Source: an uncultured Maribacter sp.
GTDB taxonomy: Bacteria > Bacteroidota > Bacteroidia > Flavobacteriales > Flavobacteriaceae
Assembly: GCA_905479535.1 (NCBI GenBank)
Contig: CAJQMW010000071.1
Coordinates: 1-15,867 of the forward strand
Direction of reading: 5' to 3'
DNA length: 15,867 nt
A program made the translations under genes and the position numbers. Position 1 is the stretch's first letter. The number at the start of each line of letters is the position of its first letter. This document shows, in pieces, positions 1-7,885 of the stretch. The notes under the pieces are model-generated. The model was not told the origin of the DNA. It worked only from the letters and a program-made list of their open reading frames with translations, and ran no database searches.

Positions 1-417
1 TAACAATGGAAAATTTAATCATTCCTACTAAGGAGAAGCTAGGTCTATTTTCTTGCTGGTTTTTATTTATGCCTTTCATAGTAATATCTAATGGATAAAT
101 CTAAGTGTCTCCGTCTGTTGTAAGTGGCTTTAAGAATAAAATTCTTAGCTTAATTAGATAAAATATCCATGACTTAGTGAATTCAATCTATCTTCAGGAT
201 TGATAAGTAAAATCTCGTCTTCAGTAATACCATTTCACAAAGCCAAAAACTTAGCCCAAAATGACATGATTTTTTAGGTGTTGTGATTGCGAAAGGATTG
301 GATATTCCAATAGTGTTCCGTGTTGAGGTTCACCAAAGGTGCTTTTTGCTGCACTTCAATGAAAAAGCGAGCTTCTTTTTGAAGCCCGCTCATTTATACA
401 TTTATATGATTCAAGTG
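1..417. other. Gene-poor left flank
   Basis: I see no convincing gene here. The longest plus-strand reading frame from an ATG near position 7 gives only about 30 residues, with a hydrophobic stretch (LGLFSCWFLFMPF), and has no recognisable family. The one clear element is the hairpin terminator at 362-390, described separately. If the tRNA fragment at 418-459 is an integration scar, this stretch would be the original chromosome downstream of the tRNA-Arg gene (inference). Confidence 0.5.
362..390 (-). terminator. Rho-independent terminator downstream of the tRNA-Arg fragment
   Basis: A 10-bp stem (366-375 with 381-390) encloses a 5-base loop. Read on the minus strand it is fully paired with one G-U wobble, whereas the plus-strand RNA would have an A-C mismatch. 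The minus-strand stem is followed directly by a run of five T, as expected of an intrinsic terminator. It lies 28 bases past the 3' end of the minus-strand tRNA fragment, so it probably ended transcription of the intact tRNA-Arg gene. Confidence 0.75.
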
Positions 418-459
418 TGATCGCGAGAGGATTCGAACCTCTGACCGTCTGCTTAGAAG
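418..459 (-). tRNA. 3' half of a tRNA-Arg(UCU) gene, probable attachment site
   Basis: Read on the minus strand this is the 3' half of a tRNA. It has anticodon loop CTTCTAA (anticodon UCU, arginine), the 3' anticodon-stem strand GCAGA, a 5-base variable loop CGGTC, a perfect 5-bp T stem AGAGG/CCTCT around the T loop TTCGAAT, the 3' acceptor strand CGCGATC and discriminator A. No CCA is encoded, which is common in this phylum. The 5' half is missing: the bases before the loop are CGCTT, while pairing would need TCTGC, and no D arm or 5' acceptor strand follows. Homology therefore stops in the anticodon loop, a usual crossover zone for tyrosine recombinases. With the integrase 150 bp away, I read it as the distal att half-site of an integrated element. 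It is not a functional tRNA. Confidence 0.8.
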
Positions 460-575
460 AAGCGAAAAATAATATTCATTTAGCGTCATATATTTTCTTA
501 TTATTTGATTATCAATGTTTTATGAAAATTTATTTTTCTTTGATTTTCCTTTAAAGTATCTTTAAAAGGCATTTT

Positions 576-594
576 GTTGTACCTATGTTGTACC
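576..594 (+). repeat. Short direct repeat GTTGTACC before the integrase
   Basis: GTTGTACC occurs twice, at 576-583 and 587-594, with an 11-bp period (about one helical turn). It lies 16 to 34 bases before the chosen integrase start. Such short repeats near an integrase gene and its att site can be arm-type recombinase sites or an operator for self-regulation. The repeat is visible; any function is inference. Confidence 0.35.
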
Positions 595-609
595 ACTTTT
601 TTGAAGATT

Positions 610-1857
610 ATGGCAAGTATAAAAATTGTTCTCAGAAAAAAAAGTCGCATCAACGGATCTTTTCCGATATACTTGCGTGTGACCAAGGATAGGAAATCAA
701 AGTTTTTCAAGACTATTTTCAACGCCTTTCCATATGAGTGGGATGCCAACTCCGAAATATTTAATAAAAGGAGCCCTAACTATATTCAAAAAAACAGGCT
801 ACTTTCTAACATTAAGGACAAGGCTTACCGCGTTTATCTAAATCTTAAGACCGAAAATGAACGTTTTACTCTTTCTGACTTCGAACAGGCGTTCAGGGTG
901 AGATCGAATCCCAATGGAAACAACATCTTTTATTTTTGGGACGATTTGATTTCCGAAATGTTGACTGCTGGAAGAACTGGCAGTGCCAGATGTCATAAAG
1001 ATGCATTTTCTACCCTCCAAAAATTTCATGGTAGTACACGATTGAATTTTGAAAACGTCAATTTGGCATTTCTATCAAAGTTTGAAGGGTTTCTTCGTTT
1101 TCGCGGCGGTAGTGATGGGGGTATAAGTGTTCGAATGCGCTGCATACGAACCGTATTCAATATCGCGATAGAAAGAGACATGACTTCTGCCGATAATTAC
1201 CCCTTCAAAAAGTATAAAATATCAAAGCTCAAAGGCAAGAGTGCTAAGCGGGCTTTGGAAATAAGTGAGATTTATAAAATATTGAATATGCCTATTTCCA
1301 AATATCCTGAACTTATTGATAGCCGTCATTATTTTCTTTTTAGCTTTTATACAAGGGGAATGAATTTCGCCGATATCATGAGATTGAAATGGAGCAATAT
1401 CAAAGATGGTATCATTCAATATACTCGTTTGAAAACCAAAGGGAATTTTAAAATAAAGATATTGCCCCCCGTTAAGGAAATATTGGATTATTACCGTATT
1501 CGGCCTACAGGAACCAGCTATGTATTTCCTTTGCTTAAAAGTGATCACCTTACTCCTATTGAAATCGAAAGTGCGAAAAAACAAACGCTAAAGATATTCA
1601 ATATGGATCTCAAACAAATCGCATATCACTGCCAGATTGAAAAAACCTTGACCAGCTATGTAGCACGTCATAGTTTTGCCAATTGCCTTAAACAAAAGGG
1701 AGTAGCCACGGATGTTATTAGTGAATCATTAGGGCATCAAAATTTGGAAGTTACCCAAGCGTATCTAAAAGAATTAGATAGTTCGATATTAGACAAAGCT
1801 TCCGAGCTACTGCTGCCCCTAAAACCTACTTCCTATCCTCATCTCCGGATATGCTAG
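610..1857 (+). CDS. Tyrosine recombinase/integrase, Bacteroidetes type
   Basis: This 415-residue site-specific recombinase of the tyrosine family probably catalyses integration and excision of the element that begins at the adjacent tRNA fragment. The N-terminal 85 residues look like the arm-DNA-binding domain (MASIKIVLRKKSR onward), followed by a SAM-like core-binding domain at about 100-195 and the catalytic domain at about 215-400. Catalytic residues are visible: Arg249 in FYTRGMNF, Arg353 in YVARHSF (Tyr in place of His in the HxxR box, normal for this group), His376 in SLGHQN and the nucleophile Tyr385 in TQAYLKE. I chose ATG 610 because the frame extends upstream only to a TTG at 574 and MASIKIVL matches typical starts of the family. 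The length is normal and the frame intact. No excisionase gene is seen beside it. The family is certain; the target site is inferred from position. Confidence 0.93.
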   Translation: MASIKIVLRKKSRINGSFPIYLRVTKDRKSKFFKTIFNAFPYEWDANSEIFNKRSPNYIQKNRLLSNIKDKAYRVYLNLKTENERFTLSDFEQAFRVRSNPNGNNIFYFWDDLISEMLTAGRTGSARCHKDAFSTLQKFHGSTRLNFENVNLAFLSKFEGFLRFRGGSDGGISVRMRCIRTVFNIAIERDMTSADNYPFKKYKISKLKGKSAKRALEISEIYKILNMPISKYPELIDSRHYFLFSFYTRGMNFADIMRLKWSNIKDGIIQYTRLKTKGNFKIKILPPVKEILDYYRIRPTGTSYVFPLLKSDHLTPIEIESAKKQTLKIFNMDLKQIAYHCQIEKTLTSYVARHSFANCLKQKGVATDVISESLGHQNLEVTQAYLKELDSSILDKASELLLPLKPTSYPHLRIC

Positions 1858-2113
1858 AGTATAAATATGCAGCCTAGATATAGTACCGGAAGAATATGAT
1901 AAATTTAATCGTCTATTAAATTTTTACTTGAAGGGTTATTGATAAAAGTGTCCTATAAAAGGTAATTTAAGGGGACTACTAAATGAGACAGCAATTGAGA
2001 CTTTTGATTACCAGGTTCTAAAGTGTAGGCAAACTGTCCTATTATTCGGCCGTTTTCTGGAGCTATACACTAGAAATCAATAACTGTAGGAATAATTTCG
2101 ACTTTCATTAATT
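1858..2113. other. Gap between convergent integrase and kinase genes
   Basis: These 256 bases lie between the plus-strand integrase and the minus-strand kinase gene, which converge. I see no gene, no clear hairpin terminator and no second copy of the tRNA-Arg 3' sequence, so the element does not end here. Confidence 0.4.
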
Positions 2114-2869
2114 CTAGTTACTGGTGTTAAATTGATATTCTGCATAAAGTGCTGCACCAATAATACCGGCATCATTTTCAAAATGGGCCACTCTTAAGGG
2201 AACATCAACTGACAAATACCTACTAAACTTTTCATATTTCTTACTTAATCCCCCTCCAATGATAAAATGGTCTGGAGATGTTACCCTTTTCAAATGTGTA
2301 AGGAAGTAATCAAATCGCCCTGCCCATTCTTTCAATTTCAAACCATCTTTTTTCCTTGCCAGTCCAGAAGCAAAAAATTCAATTGGTTCTCCATTTTTAT
2401 ATAATACACGGCCCATTTCGATATTTGGAATTAAAATACCATTGTAAAAAATTCCTGTGCCCAAACCTGTGCCAATGGTTACCATAATCACTTTACCTTT
2501 TAGACATCTGCCAACACCTAATTGCATTTCCGCCAAACCCGCTAAATCTGCATCATTTCCTAAATGGAATTTGGTCTTGGGACATGCGGCCTCAAAGAGT
2601 TCATCAACTTGTACACCTACCCAGTCATTGGTCATATTTCCTGCTGTCTTACATTTACCATCAACAACTACCATGGGAAAGCTGCAACCGATAACACCCT
2701 CCCAATTTAACCGACTAACTAATTCTTCAACTGTTTTTGCTATTGCTCCGGGAAGTGCGGGCTTCGGAGTCGCAAGCCAGAGTCTTTCTGAAACTAATCT
2801 TCCGCTTTCTGTTTCTACTATCGCCCCTTTAATTCCCGAGCCACCGATATCTAATCCTAAGATTTCCAT
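2114..2869 (-). CDS. ROK-family sugar kinase, polyphosphate-glucokinase-like
   Basis: This 251-residue cytoplasmic sugar kinase phosphorylates a hexose at C6. The ROK/actin-like fold is shown by the phosphate-1 motif DIGGSGIKGA (7-16), the catalytic Asp106 in GNDADLAGLAE, the phosphate-2 motif GTGLGTG (133-139) and the GGGLSKK segment near the C terminus. The usual ROK zinc motif (CxCGxxGCxE) is absent. The segment from FFASGLARKKDGL through LKEWAGRF resembles polyphosphate glucokinases (PPGK) rather than classical ROK fructokinases. The phosphate donor could be polyphosphate, ATP or both. In this locus the substrate could be fructose released by GH32 or glucose from the sucrose end of fructans; sequence alone does not decide. 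It is the last gene of the cluster and starts 17 bases after a hairpin terminator, so it probably depends on read-through or on a separate weak promoter. Confidence 0.88.
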   Translation of the reverse strand: MEILGLDIGGSGIKGAIVETESGRLVSERLWLATPKPALPGAIAKTVEELVSRLNWEGVIGCSFPMVVVDGKCKTAGNMTNDWVGVQVDELFEAACPKTKFHLGNDADLAGLAEMQLGVGRCLKGKVIMVTIGTGLGTGIFYNGILIPNIEMGRVLYKNGEPIEFFASGLARKKDGLKLKEWAGRFDYFLTHLKRVTSPDHFIIGGGLSKKYEKFSRYLSVDVPLRVAHFENDAGIIGAALYAEYQFNTSN

Positions 2870-2886
2870 AGTGTCATTTAAAACTT

Positions 2887-2914
2887 AAAAAAGCACGGGA
2901 AAGAAATCCCGTGC
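2887..2914 (-). terminator. Hairpin terminator or attenuator between susD and the kinase gene
   Basis: A perfect 8-bp GC-rich stem (2893-2900 with 2907-2914, GCACGGGA/TCCCGTGC) has a 6-base loop and, on the minus strand, is followed at once by six T. This is a textbook intrinsic terminator for the main operon. It lies 50 bases after the susD stop and 17 bases before the kinase ATG, so the kinase probably receives only read-through transcripts. Confidence 0.85.
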
Positions 2915-2964
2915 CTTTCAAACTAACAAAACTAACTCAACTTATTATACAGTTTTTTGAAAAT

Positions 2965-4707
2965 TTAATATCCTGGATTTTGAACATAAAGACCTCCTGT
3001 AAAATCGATTTCCCTCTGTGGTATAGGATAATATTCATCTCGCCCAGATGTAAATTGGGCATTGGAAAGAAAATCTCTTTTAGTCTTTTCTTCTGCCAAA
3101 TATGCATTTAGTGTTTCCTCCGCAATTCCCCATCTTACAAGGTCATACCATCTATGCCCTTCCATGGCAAACTCCAACCTTCTTTCGAACATTAAGGCTT
3201 TCCATGCATAATCTTTTGATGGGAAGGAAGCATAAGGTGCAATTGCATAAATATCCGTTGCTCCTGCATCTATTGGTCTTTGTGTACTTGCTGCAGCACG
3301 ACTCCTGACTTGATTTATGATGGGCAAAGCTTCGTCCCATCGATCTAATTGAATCAAGGCTTCAGCCTTCCAAAGAAGAACATCGGCATACCTGATAAAA
3401 TCCACATTCTTTGATGTACCTACAAATGGCCCTTCTTTTACATAGCACGAGCAATCAGGAGCTTGTTGCTCTTTCATATTTCCAAAATAACCATAAACAC
3501 CAGGATCTCTGGCCCAACTGAAATTATAAACCATATCTCCTGATTCACTTACCGTATTTCTGTATTTAAACGGTCTTCCCGGTATTCCCACAGTATGGTC
3601 AATCCTTGGGTCAACACTCAAACCACTGTCGGGAGGTGTTGTGCCATTGGCGTCTACATTGGTGAAAATGTCAGTATCGTTGAAGGTATCTAGCAGTGGT
3701 AATCCCGCAGCATCAGTCTTAAATGAATTCACCATATTCTGACTGGCCAAATGAAATCCACAGCACCCATAAAGGCCTGTGCCGTGTGGCGAATTTAAAC
3801 CAGTTACGAAACTAACTCTACCAACGGTTGTACCGTCATTGATAGAAAACTGGGCCGCCCAGATAGATTCCGGTCCATTATCAAAACCATCCAAGAAATT
3901 TTCTCCAAAATCCGGTTGTAGACTCCCGGTAACTTCATCAGCGTAATCAATCACCTCTTGTAAACGTGCGGTATTGATATTGGTTACTTGGTGTTGGTCA
4001 TTCTGCTCATAAGCTTGATATAAACGTAATTTTGCCAAATAAGCTGCAGCTGCATTTCGGTCTGCCCTACCCACTTCATCTTGAGCTTGTGGTAGATTGT
4101 CATACGCGAAAAGAAAATCCTCAGCAATCGTATTCCATAACGCATCATTATCCACATCATTTGAAGTTTGAGCAATCTCTTCCTGTGTTAAATTTTCCGT
4201 GATATATGGGATTTTCTTAAAAATTAATTTAAGCATAAAATGAGAATGAGCCCTTAGAAAGCGTAATTCTGCCTGTCTAGTAGTTTTTTGAGCATATTCA
4301 CCATCCGGGATATCATTAATTACAGATAGTGCAAAGTTCGCCCTAGAAATCGCCTTATAATAATCGGTCCACGTTCTAGGTGCCATCCAATCTCCCATAT
4401 CTGCGATAGTGAGATTATATTGTTCATATTTATCAACAACGTCAACATCACCTCGGCCACCACCACCTTTATAGGCATCGTCCGAACGTACACTACCATA
4501 AACCCATTGATGTGTTAATGGTCCAATCATTTCATCATTTGCAATTCCTGCATATGCAGCAATGACCAAAGATTCTGCATTCTCAGCAGTTGCCACGTTT
4601 TCACTAGACAAAACACCTTCTGGTTCATATTCCAAATAGTCATCGGAACATGAAGTGAACACTAAGGCTGTGTACATCACTATAACTAATATTTTATTAT
4701 ATTTCAT
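2965..4707 (-). CDS. susD: SusD/RagB-family glycan-binding lipoprotein
   Basis: This 580-residue outer-membrane lipoprotein captures oligosaccharide at the cell surface and acts as the lid of the SusC channel. The signal peptide (MKYNKILVIVMYTALVFTSC) ends in a lipobox Cys20, followed by acidic SDDYLE, typical of surface lipoproteins in this phylum. Family signatures include LRFLRAHSHFML in the TPR-like half, RYADVLLWKAEAL, INQVRSRA, FERRLEFAMEGHRWYDLVRWG-type sequence and the C-terminal PIPQREI and QNPGY. I chose ATG 4707, 16 bases after the susC stop; an upstream in-frame TTG at 4716 adds only three residues and lacks the MK start. Unusual are paired cysteines, Cys315-Cys316 and Cys419/Cys421, which may form disulfides. 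The ligand is inferred to be fructan from the GH32 neighbour; SusD sequence does not reveal it. Confidence 0.95.
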   Translation of the reverse strand: MKYNKILVIVMYTALVFTSCSDDYLEYEPEGVLSSENVATAENAESLVIAAYAGIANDEMIGPLTHQWVYGSVRSDDAYKGGGGRGDVDVVDKYEQYNLTIADMGDWMAPRTWTDYYKAISRANFALSVINDIPDGEYAQKTTRQAELRFLRAHSHFMLKLIFKKIPYITENLTQEEIAQTSNDVDNDALWNTIAEDFLFAYDNLPQAQDEVGRADRNAAAAYLAKLRLYQAYEQNDQHQVTNINTARLQEVIDYADEVTGSLQPDFGENFLDGFDNGPESIWAAQFSINDGTTVGRVSFVTGLNSPHGTGLYGCCGFHLASQNMVNSFKTDAAGLPLLDTFNDTDIFTNVDANGTTPPDSGLSVDPRIDHTVGIPGRPFKYRNTVSESGDMVYNFSWARDPGVYGYFGNMKEQQAPDCSCYVKEGPFVGTSKNVDFIRYADVLLWKAEALIQLDRWDEALPIINQVRSRAAASTQRPIDAGATDIYAIAPYASFPSKDYAWKALMFERRLEFAMEGHRWYDLVRWGIAEETLNAYLAEEKTKRDFLSNAQFTSGRDEYYPIPQREIDFTGGLYVQNPGY

Positions 4708-4723
4708 GATTGTCAATTTTTTA

Positions 4724-7700
4724 TTAAAAGTTAATGTTCAAGCCTACGGAATACACGGTAGGTACGGGAATTCTATTTACATCTATTCTTTCAGGATCGG
4801 CTCCTATATATCCTTTAGGAGTAAACCAAAATAAATTCTCCCCTTGTAAATAGATTCGAAGTCCGGTCATACCTGCCATCTTACCTATAATATCAGTTGG
4901 CAATGAATATCCTACTTGTAAATTTCTAATTTTAAAATAGGAATTGTTTCTAAAGATATAGTCTGAAGTATCCGTAAAATTGTTCACCAATGATAATGAA
5001 GGTATTGTAGAGCTTGTGTTTTGTGGTGTCCATGCGTTTAAGACTCCAAGACCTGCATTATCTCTTCCTTGAACAAAATTGTTCCAAAACATATAGGAAT
5101 CAACTCCTATACGACCTGCAACTCCTGAACCGAAGACTGAAAAATCGAAATTTTTGTAACCTACATCCAATCGAATACCATACTCCAAATCAGGAAGGGT
5201 ATTACCAATAAAATCACGGTCATTACTATCGATAACGCCATTATTGTCTACATCCACTATTTTTATACCACCTGGTCTAGCATTACCAGTTTGTACACCT
5301 CCTGTGGGATGTGCATCAACATCTGCCTGACTTTGAAACAGTCCGTCTGTACGATAACCGAATATAGCTGTTTGCGACTGTCCAAGGATTGAGTTTTGGG
5401 CAGTACCGGGAAATGCTGCTCTAACTTCTTCTGGTAGAAAGGTAATTTCATCCTTGAAGGCACCAAAATTTGTAGAAACCCCTAAAGAAAATCCATTATC
5501 CCAAACATTGGAATATCCAACATTAAATTCCCAACCTTTAGCGGCCGTTGCGGCACCGTTCAATACTCGTTGTTGTCCTTCGCCTATAACGGAGGCAATT
5601 GGAGGAGTAGTCAAAATATCCGTAGTTTCCCTTGTAAAATAATCGAAGGAACCGCTTATTTTGTTATTTAAAAACCCAAAATCGATACCATAATTCCATT
5701 CTTTGGTAGTTTCCCACTTTAAATTAGGGTTAGGTGCTTGAGTAGAAACAAAACCTGATGGTAATGTACCTGTGTTATTACCATTAATGTCATATGCTGT
5801 ACCAACATTATAGTAAATTTCAAAAAACCCACCGGTCAATTGTGCTTGGTTTTGACCATATCTTGATTCGTATAAACCGAATCTTGCAGTATTACCAATT
5901 TCTTGGTTTCCTACTTCTCCATAACCTGCCCTAAGCTTTAAATTGGAAATCAATTCACTATCCTTTAAAAACTCTTCCTGACTAATTCTCCAACCCAAAG
6001 TTGCGGCCGGAAAAACACCATATCTATTATTCGCGCCAAATCTTGAAGAACCATCTCTACGAATAGTAAATGATGCCAAATACTTGTCATCGTAAGTATA
6101 ATTTAATTTTCCAAACTGAGAAGCAAGGCTGTACTGAGTGGAAATACCATTGTTGGTGCGGGCACCTGTAGCAGCAGAAAGTACAAAATAGGATTCTTGC
6201 TCTACTGCAAAATCATCGGCTTGTGCAAAAATGGTGTCAAAATCCACTCTTATCGACTCAATCCCTAATAGTGCTCCAAATCTGTGCTTTCCAACTTCTA
6301 AATTATAATTCAACGTATTTGAAAAAGTTAATGTTCTCAACTTATTGGTGTCAAAAATCAACCTATTATTACTTCTGGTAACAAAACCATTAAATACTTT
6401 AGGCTCGATATTTTTCCTTTTGAAGTCGCTGAAATCTATGCCTAAACTAGAGCGAAATTTAAGGTTATCAAGAATACTTATCTCAGCAAAAACATTTCCA
6501 AAGAAGTTGTTTTTAGTAGCATTGTCCCATCTGTTCAAATATTGCATCAATAACGGATTGTTCCTATCTGAATACCCCGCTCCCAACGGCCCAGCAAATT
6601 CACCATTCGCATCATATACAGGAATTGTTGGTGCCAAGGTAATAGACAAACCTGTAGTGGGTGCACCACCAACATCACTTGCAACCAAGGTTTCATTGGA
6701 TGTTGAAATTTGAGTATTAACACCAAATTTCACCCTGTCGTTGAAAAGGTTAGTGGTACCATTAATTTTTGCAGTATATCTATCATAACCGGTATACTTT
6801 AACATACCAGTATTCTTTAGATAGCCTAGATTTATCAATAAAGAGGATTTTTCCGAACCCGCAGAAACGGTAACTTCGTTATTGAAAACATATCCTGTTT
6901 CATAAACTTCGTCTTGCCAATCCGTATTGCCCGCCGGTACATCTGGGTTCCCACCAACAAAAGGCTGAACAGCCACACCGTTAAGAACTGGATTAGTAAA
7001 ATCATTGTTCCAATCAAAATTGTATATTTCACCATAGCCCGCATTCGGATCTGCGCCATCATTTACGGATGCTCTCCACAAAGCTTCACCGCGTTGCTGG
7101 GAATTTAACATTTCATAGCGTTGTTTACGCTCTGATTGTACAGATAGATTGGAATTGATACTAACCGTAAGACGTTCTCCTTTAAGACCTCCTTTTGTAC
7201 TTACAACGATAACCCCATTTGCAGCCCTTGACCCATATATTGAAGAGGCCGAAGCATCTTTCAACACTTGAATGGATTCAATTGTAGCAGGATTTAAACT
7301 TGCGAATACCTCTTGCCTTTTTGTGGGCACACCATCTATGATGTAAAGCGGGTCATTATTCCCTAAAGTGGTAAGTCCCCGTATAAGTATTCTACTGTTC
7401 AGCCCCGTAGGATCACCGGATTTTTCTATAAAAAGACCACCGACTCGTCCTTGTAAGGCCTGCATGGCATTACCAGAACTTAAACTTTGACCTTCTATTG
7501 GGGCAATATCCACTACGGTTACGGCTCCAGTCAAATCTACCTTACGTTCGGTGGAATATCCTGTCAATACTACCTCGTCAAGCTGTTGTGCGTCCACTTG
7601 TAGCGCAACATTTATTTGTGACTGGCCGTTCACGGGAACTTCCATAGTAGTAAATCCAATATAGCTAAACACAAGGGTGGCATCACCAGCTACATTGTTC

Positions 7701-7879
7701 AATTCATAATTACCATCAAAATCCGTGGTCGTTCCCGTTGTAGTACCTTTAATAATAACCGAAGTTCCAGGCAAAGGAAAACCATCATCGGAGGAGGTGA
7801 CCTTACCCGTAATTTGTCCCTGGGCCAATAGACCTATCGGAACAATTACCATTAATAATAGCAAGAGTTTTAATTTCAT
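4724..7879 (-). CDS. susC: SusC/RagA-family TonB-dependent outer-membrane transporter
   Basis: This 1051-residue TonB-dependent transporter imports oligosaccharides across the outer membrane together with SusD. A signal peptide of about 19 residues (MKLKLLLLLMVIVPIGLLA) is followed by a carboxypeptidase-regulatory-like domain at about 21-105 (GKVTSSDDGFPLPGTSVIIKG). Next come the DEVVLTGY segment and the SusC plug with its signatures GNAMQALQGRVGGL, ILIRGLTTLGNNDPLYIIDG and KDASASSIYGSRAANGV. The rest is a beta-barrel that ends in a terminal aromatic residue (SVGLNINF), as outer-membrane barrels do. The length is normal. It starts 6 bases after the GH32 stop and is followed closely by susD, so these genes are almost certainly cotranscribed. 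Energy comes from TonB-ExbBD encoded elsewhere. The substrate, fructan or fructo-oligosaccharide, is inferred from the locus. Confidence 0.96.
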   Translation of the reverse strand: MKLKLLLLLMVIVPIGLLAQGQITGKVTSSDDGFPLPGTSVIIKGTTTGTTTDFDGNYELNNVAGDATLVFSYIGFTTMEVPVNGQSQINVALQVDAQQLDEVVLTGYSTERKVDLTGAVTVVDIAPIEGQSLSSGNAMQALQGRVGGLFIEKSGDPTGLNSRILIRGLTTLGNNDPLYIIDGVPTKRQEVFASLNPATIESIQVLKDASASSIYGSRAANGVIVVSTKGGLKGERLTVSINSNLSVQSERKQRYEMLNSQQRGEALWRASVNDGADPNAGYGEIYNFDWNNDFTNPVLNGVAVQPFVGGNPDVPAGNTDWQDEVYETGYVFNNEVTVSAGSEKSSLLINLGYLKNTGMLKYTGYDRYTAKINGTTNLFNDRVKFGVNTQISTSNETLVASDVGGAPTTGLSITLAPTIPVYDANGEFAGPLGAGYSDRNNPLLMQYLNRWDNATKNNFFGNVFAEISILDNLKFRSSLGIDFSDFKRKNIEPKVFNGFVTRSNNRLIFDTNKLRTLTFSNTLNYNLEVGKHRFGALLGIESIRVDFDTIFAQADDFAVEQESYFVLSAATGARTNNGISTQYSLASQFGKLNYTYDDKYLASFTIRRDGSSRFGANNRYGVFPAATLGWRISQEEFLKDSELISNLKLRAGYGEVGNQEIGNTARFGLYESRYGQNQAQLTGGFFEIYYNVGTAYDINGNNTGTLPSGFVSTQAPNPNLKWETTKEWNYGIDFGFLNNKISGSFDYFTRETTDILTTPPIASVIGEGQQRVLNGAATAAKGWEFNVGYSNVWDNGFSLGVSTNFGAFKDEITFLPEEVRAAFPGTAQNSILGQSQTAIFGYRTDGLFQSQADVDAHPTGGVQTGNARPGGIKIVDVDNNGVIDSNDRDFIGNTLPDLEYGIRLDVGYKNFDFSVFGSGVAGRIGVDSYMFWNNFVQGRDNAGLGVLNAWTPQNTSSTIPSLSLVNNFTDTSDYIFRNNSYFKIRNLQVGYSLPTDIIGKMAGMTGLRIYLQGENLFWFTPKGYIGADPERIDVNRIPVPTVYSVGLNINF

Positions 7880-7885
7880 AATTGT

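Noticed and set aside
7..99. 30-residue hydrophobic plus-strand frame at the left edge
   Set aside because: Too short and without a recognisable family; it could be chance or a remnant, but nothing supports a gene call.
501..749. 82-residue minus-strand frame across the integrase start
   Set aside because: It overlaps the integrase coding region and its upstream repeat in the opposite strand and shows no family features; a shadow frame.
1858..2113. Search for a second att copy just after the integrase
   Set aside because: No sequence resembling the tRNA-Arg 3' half is present, so a tiny integrase-only element ending here is not supported.
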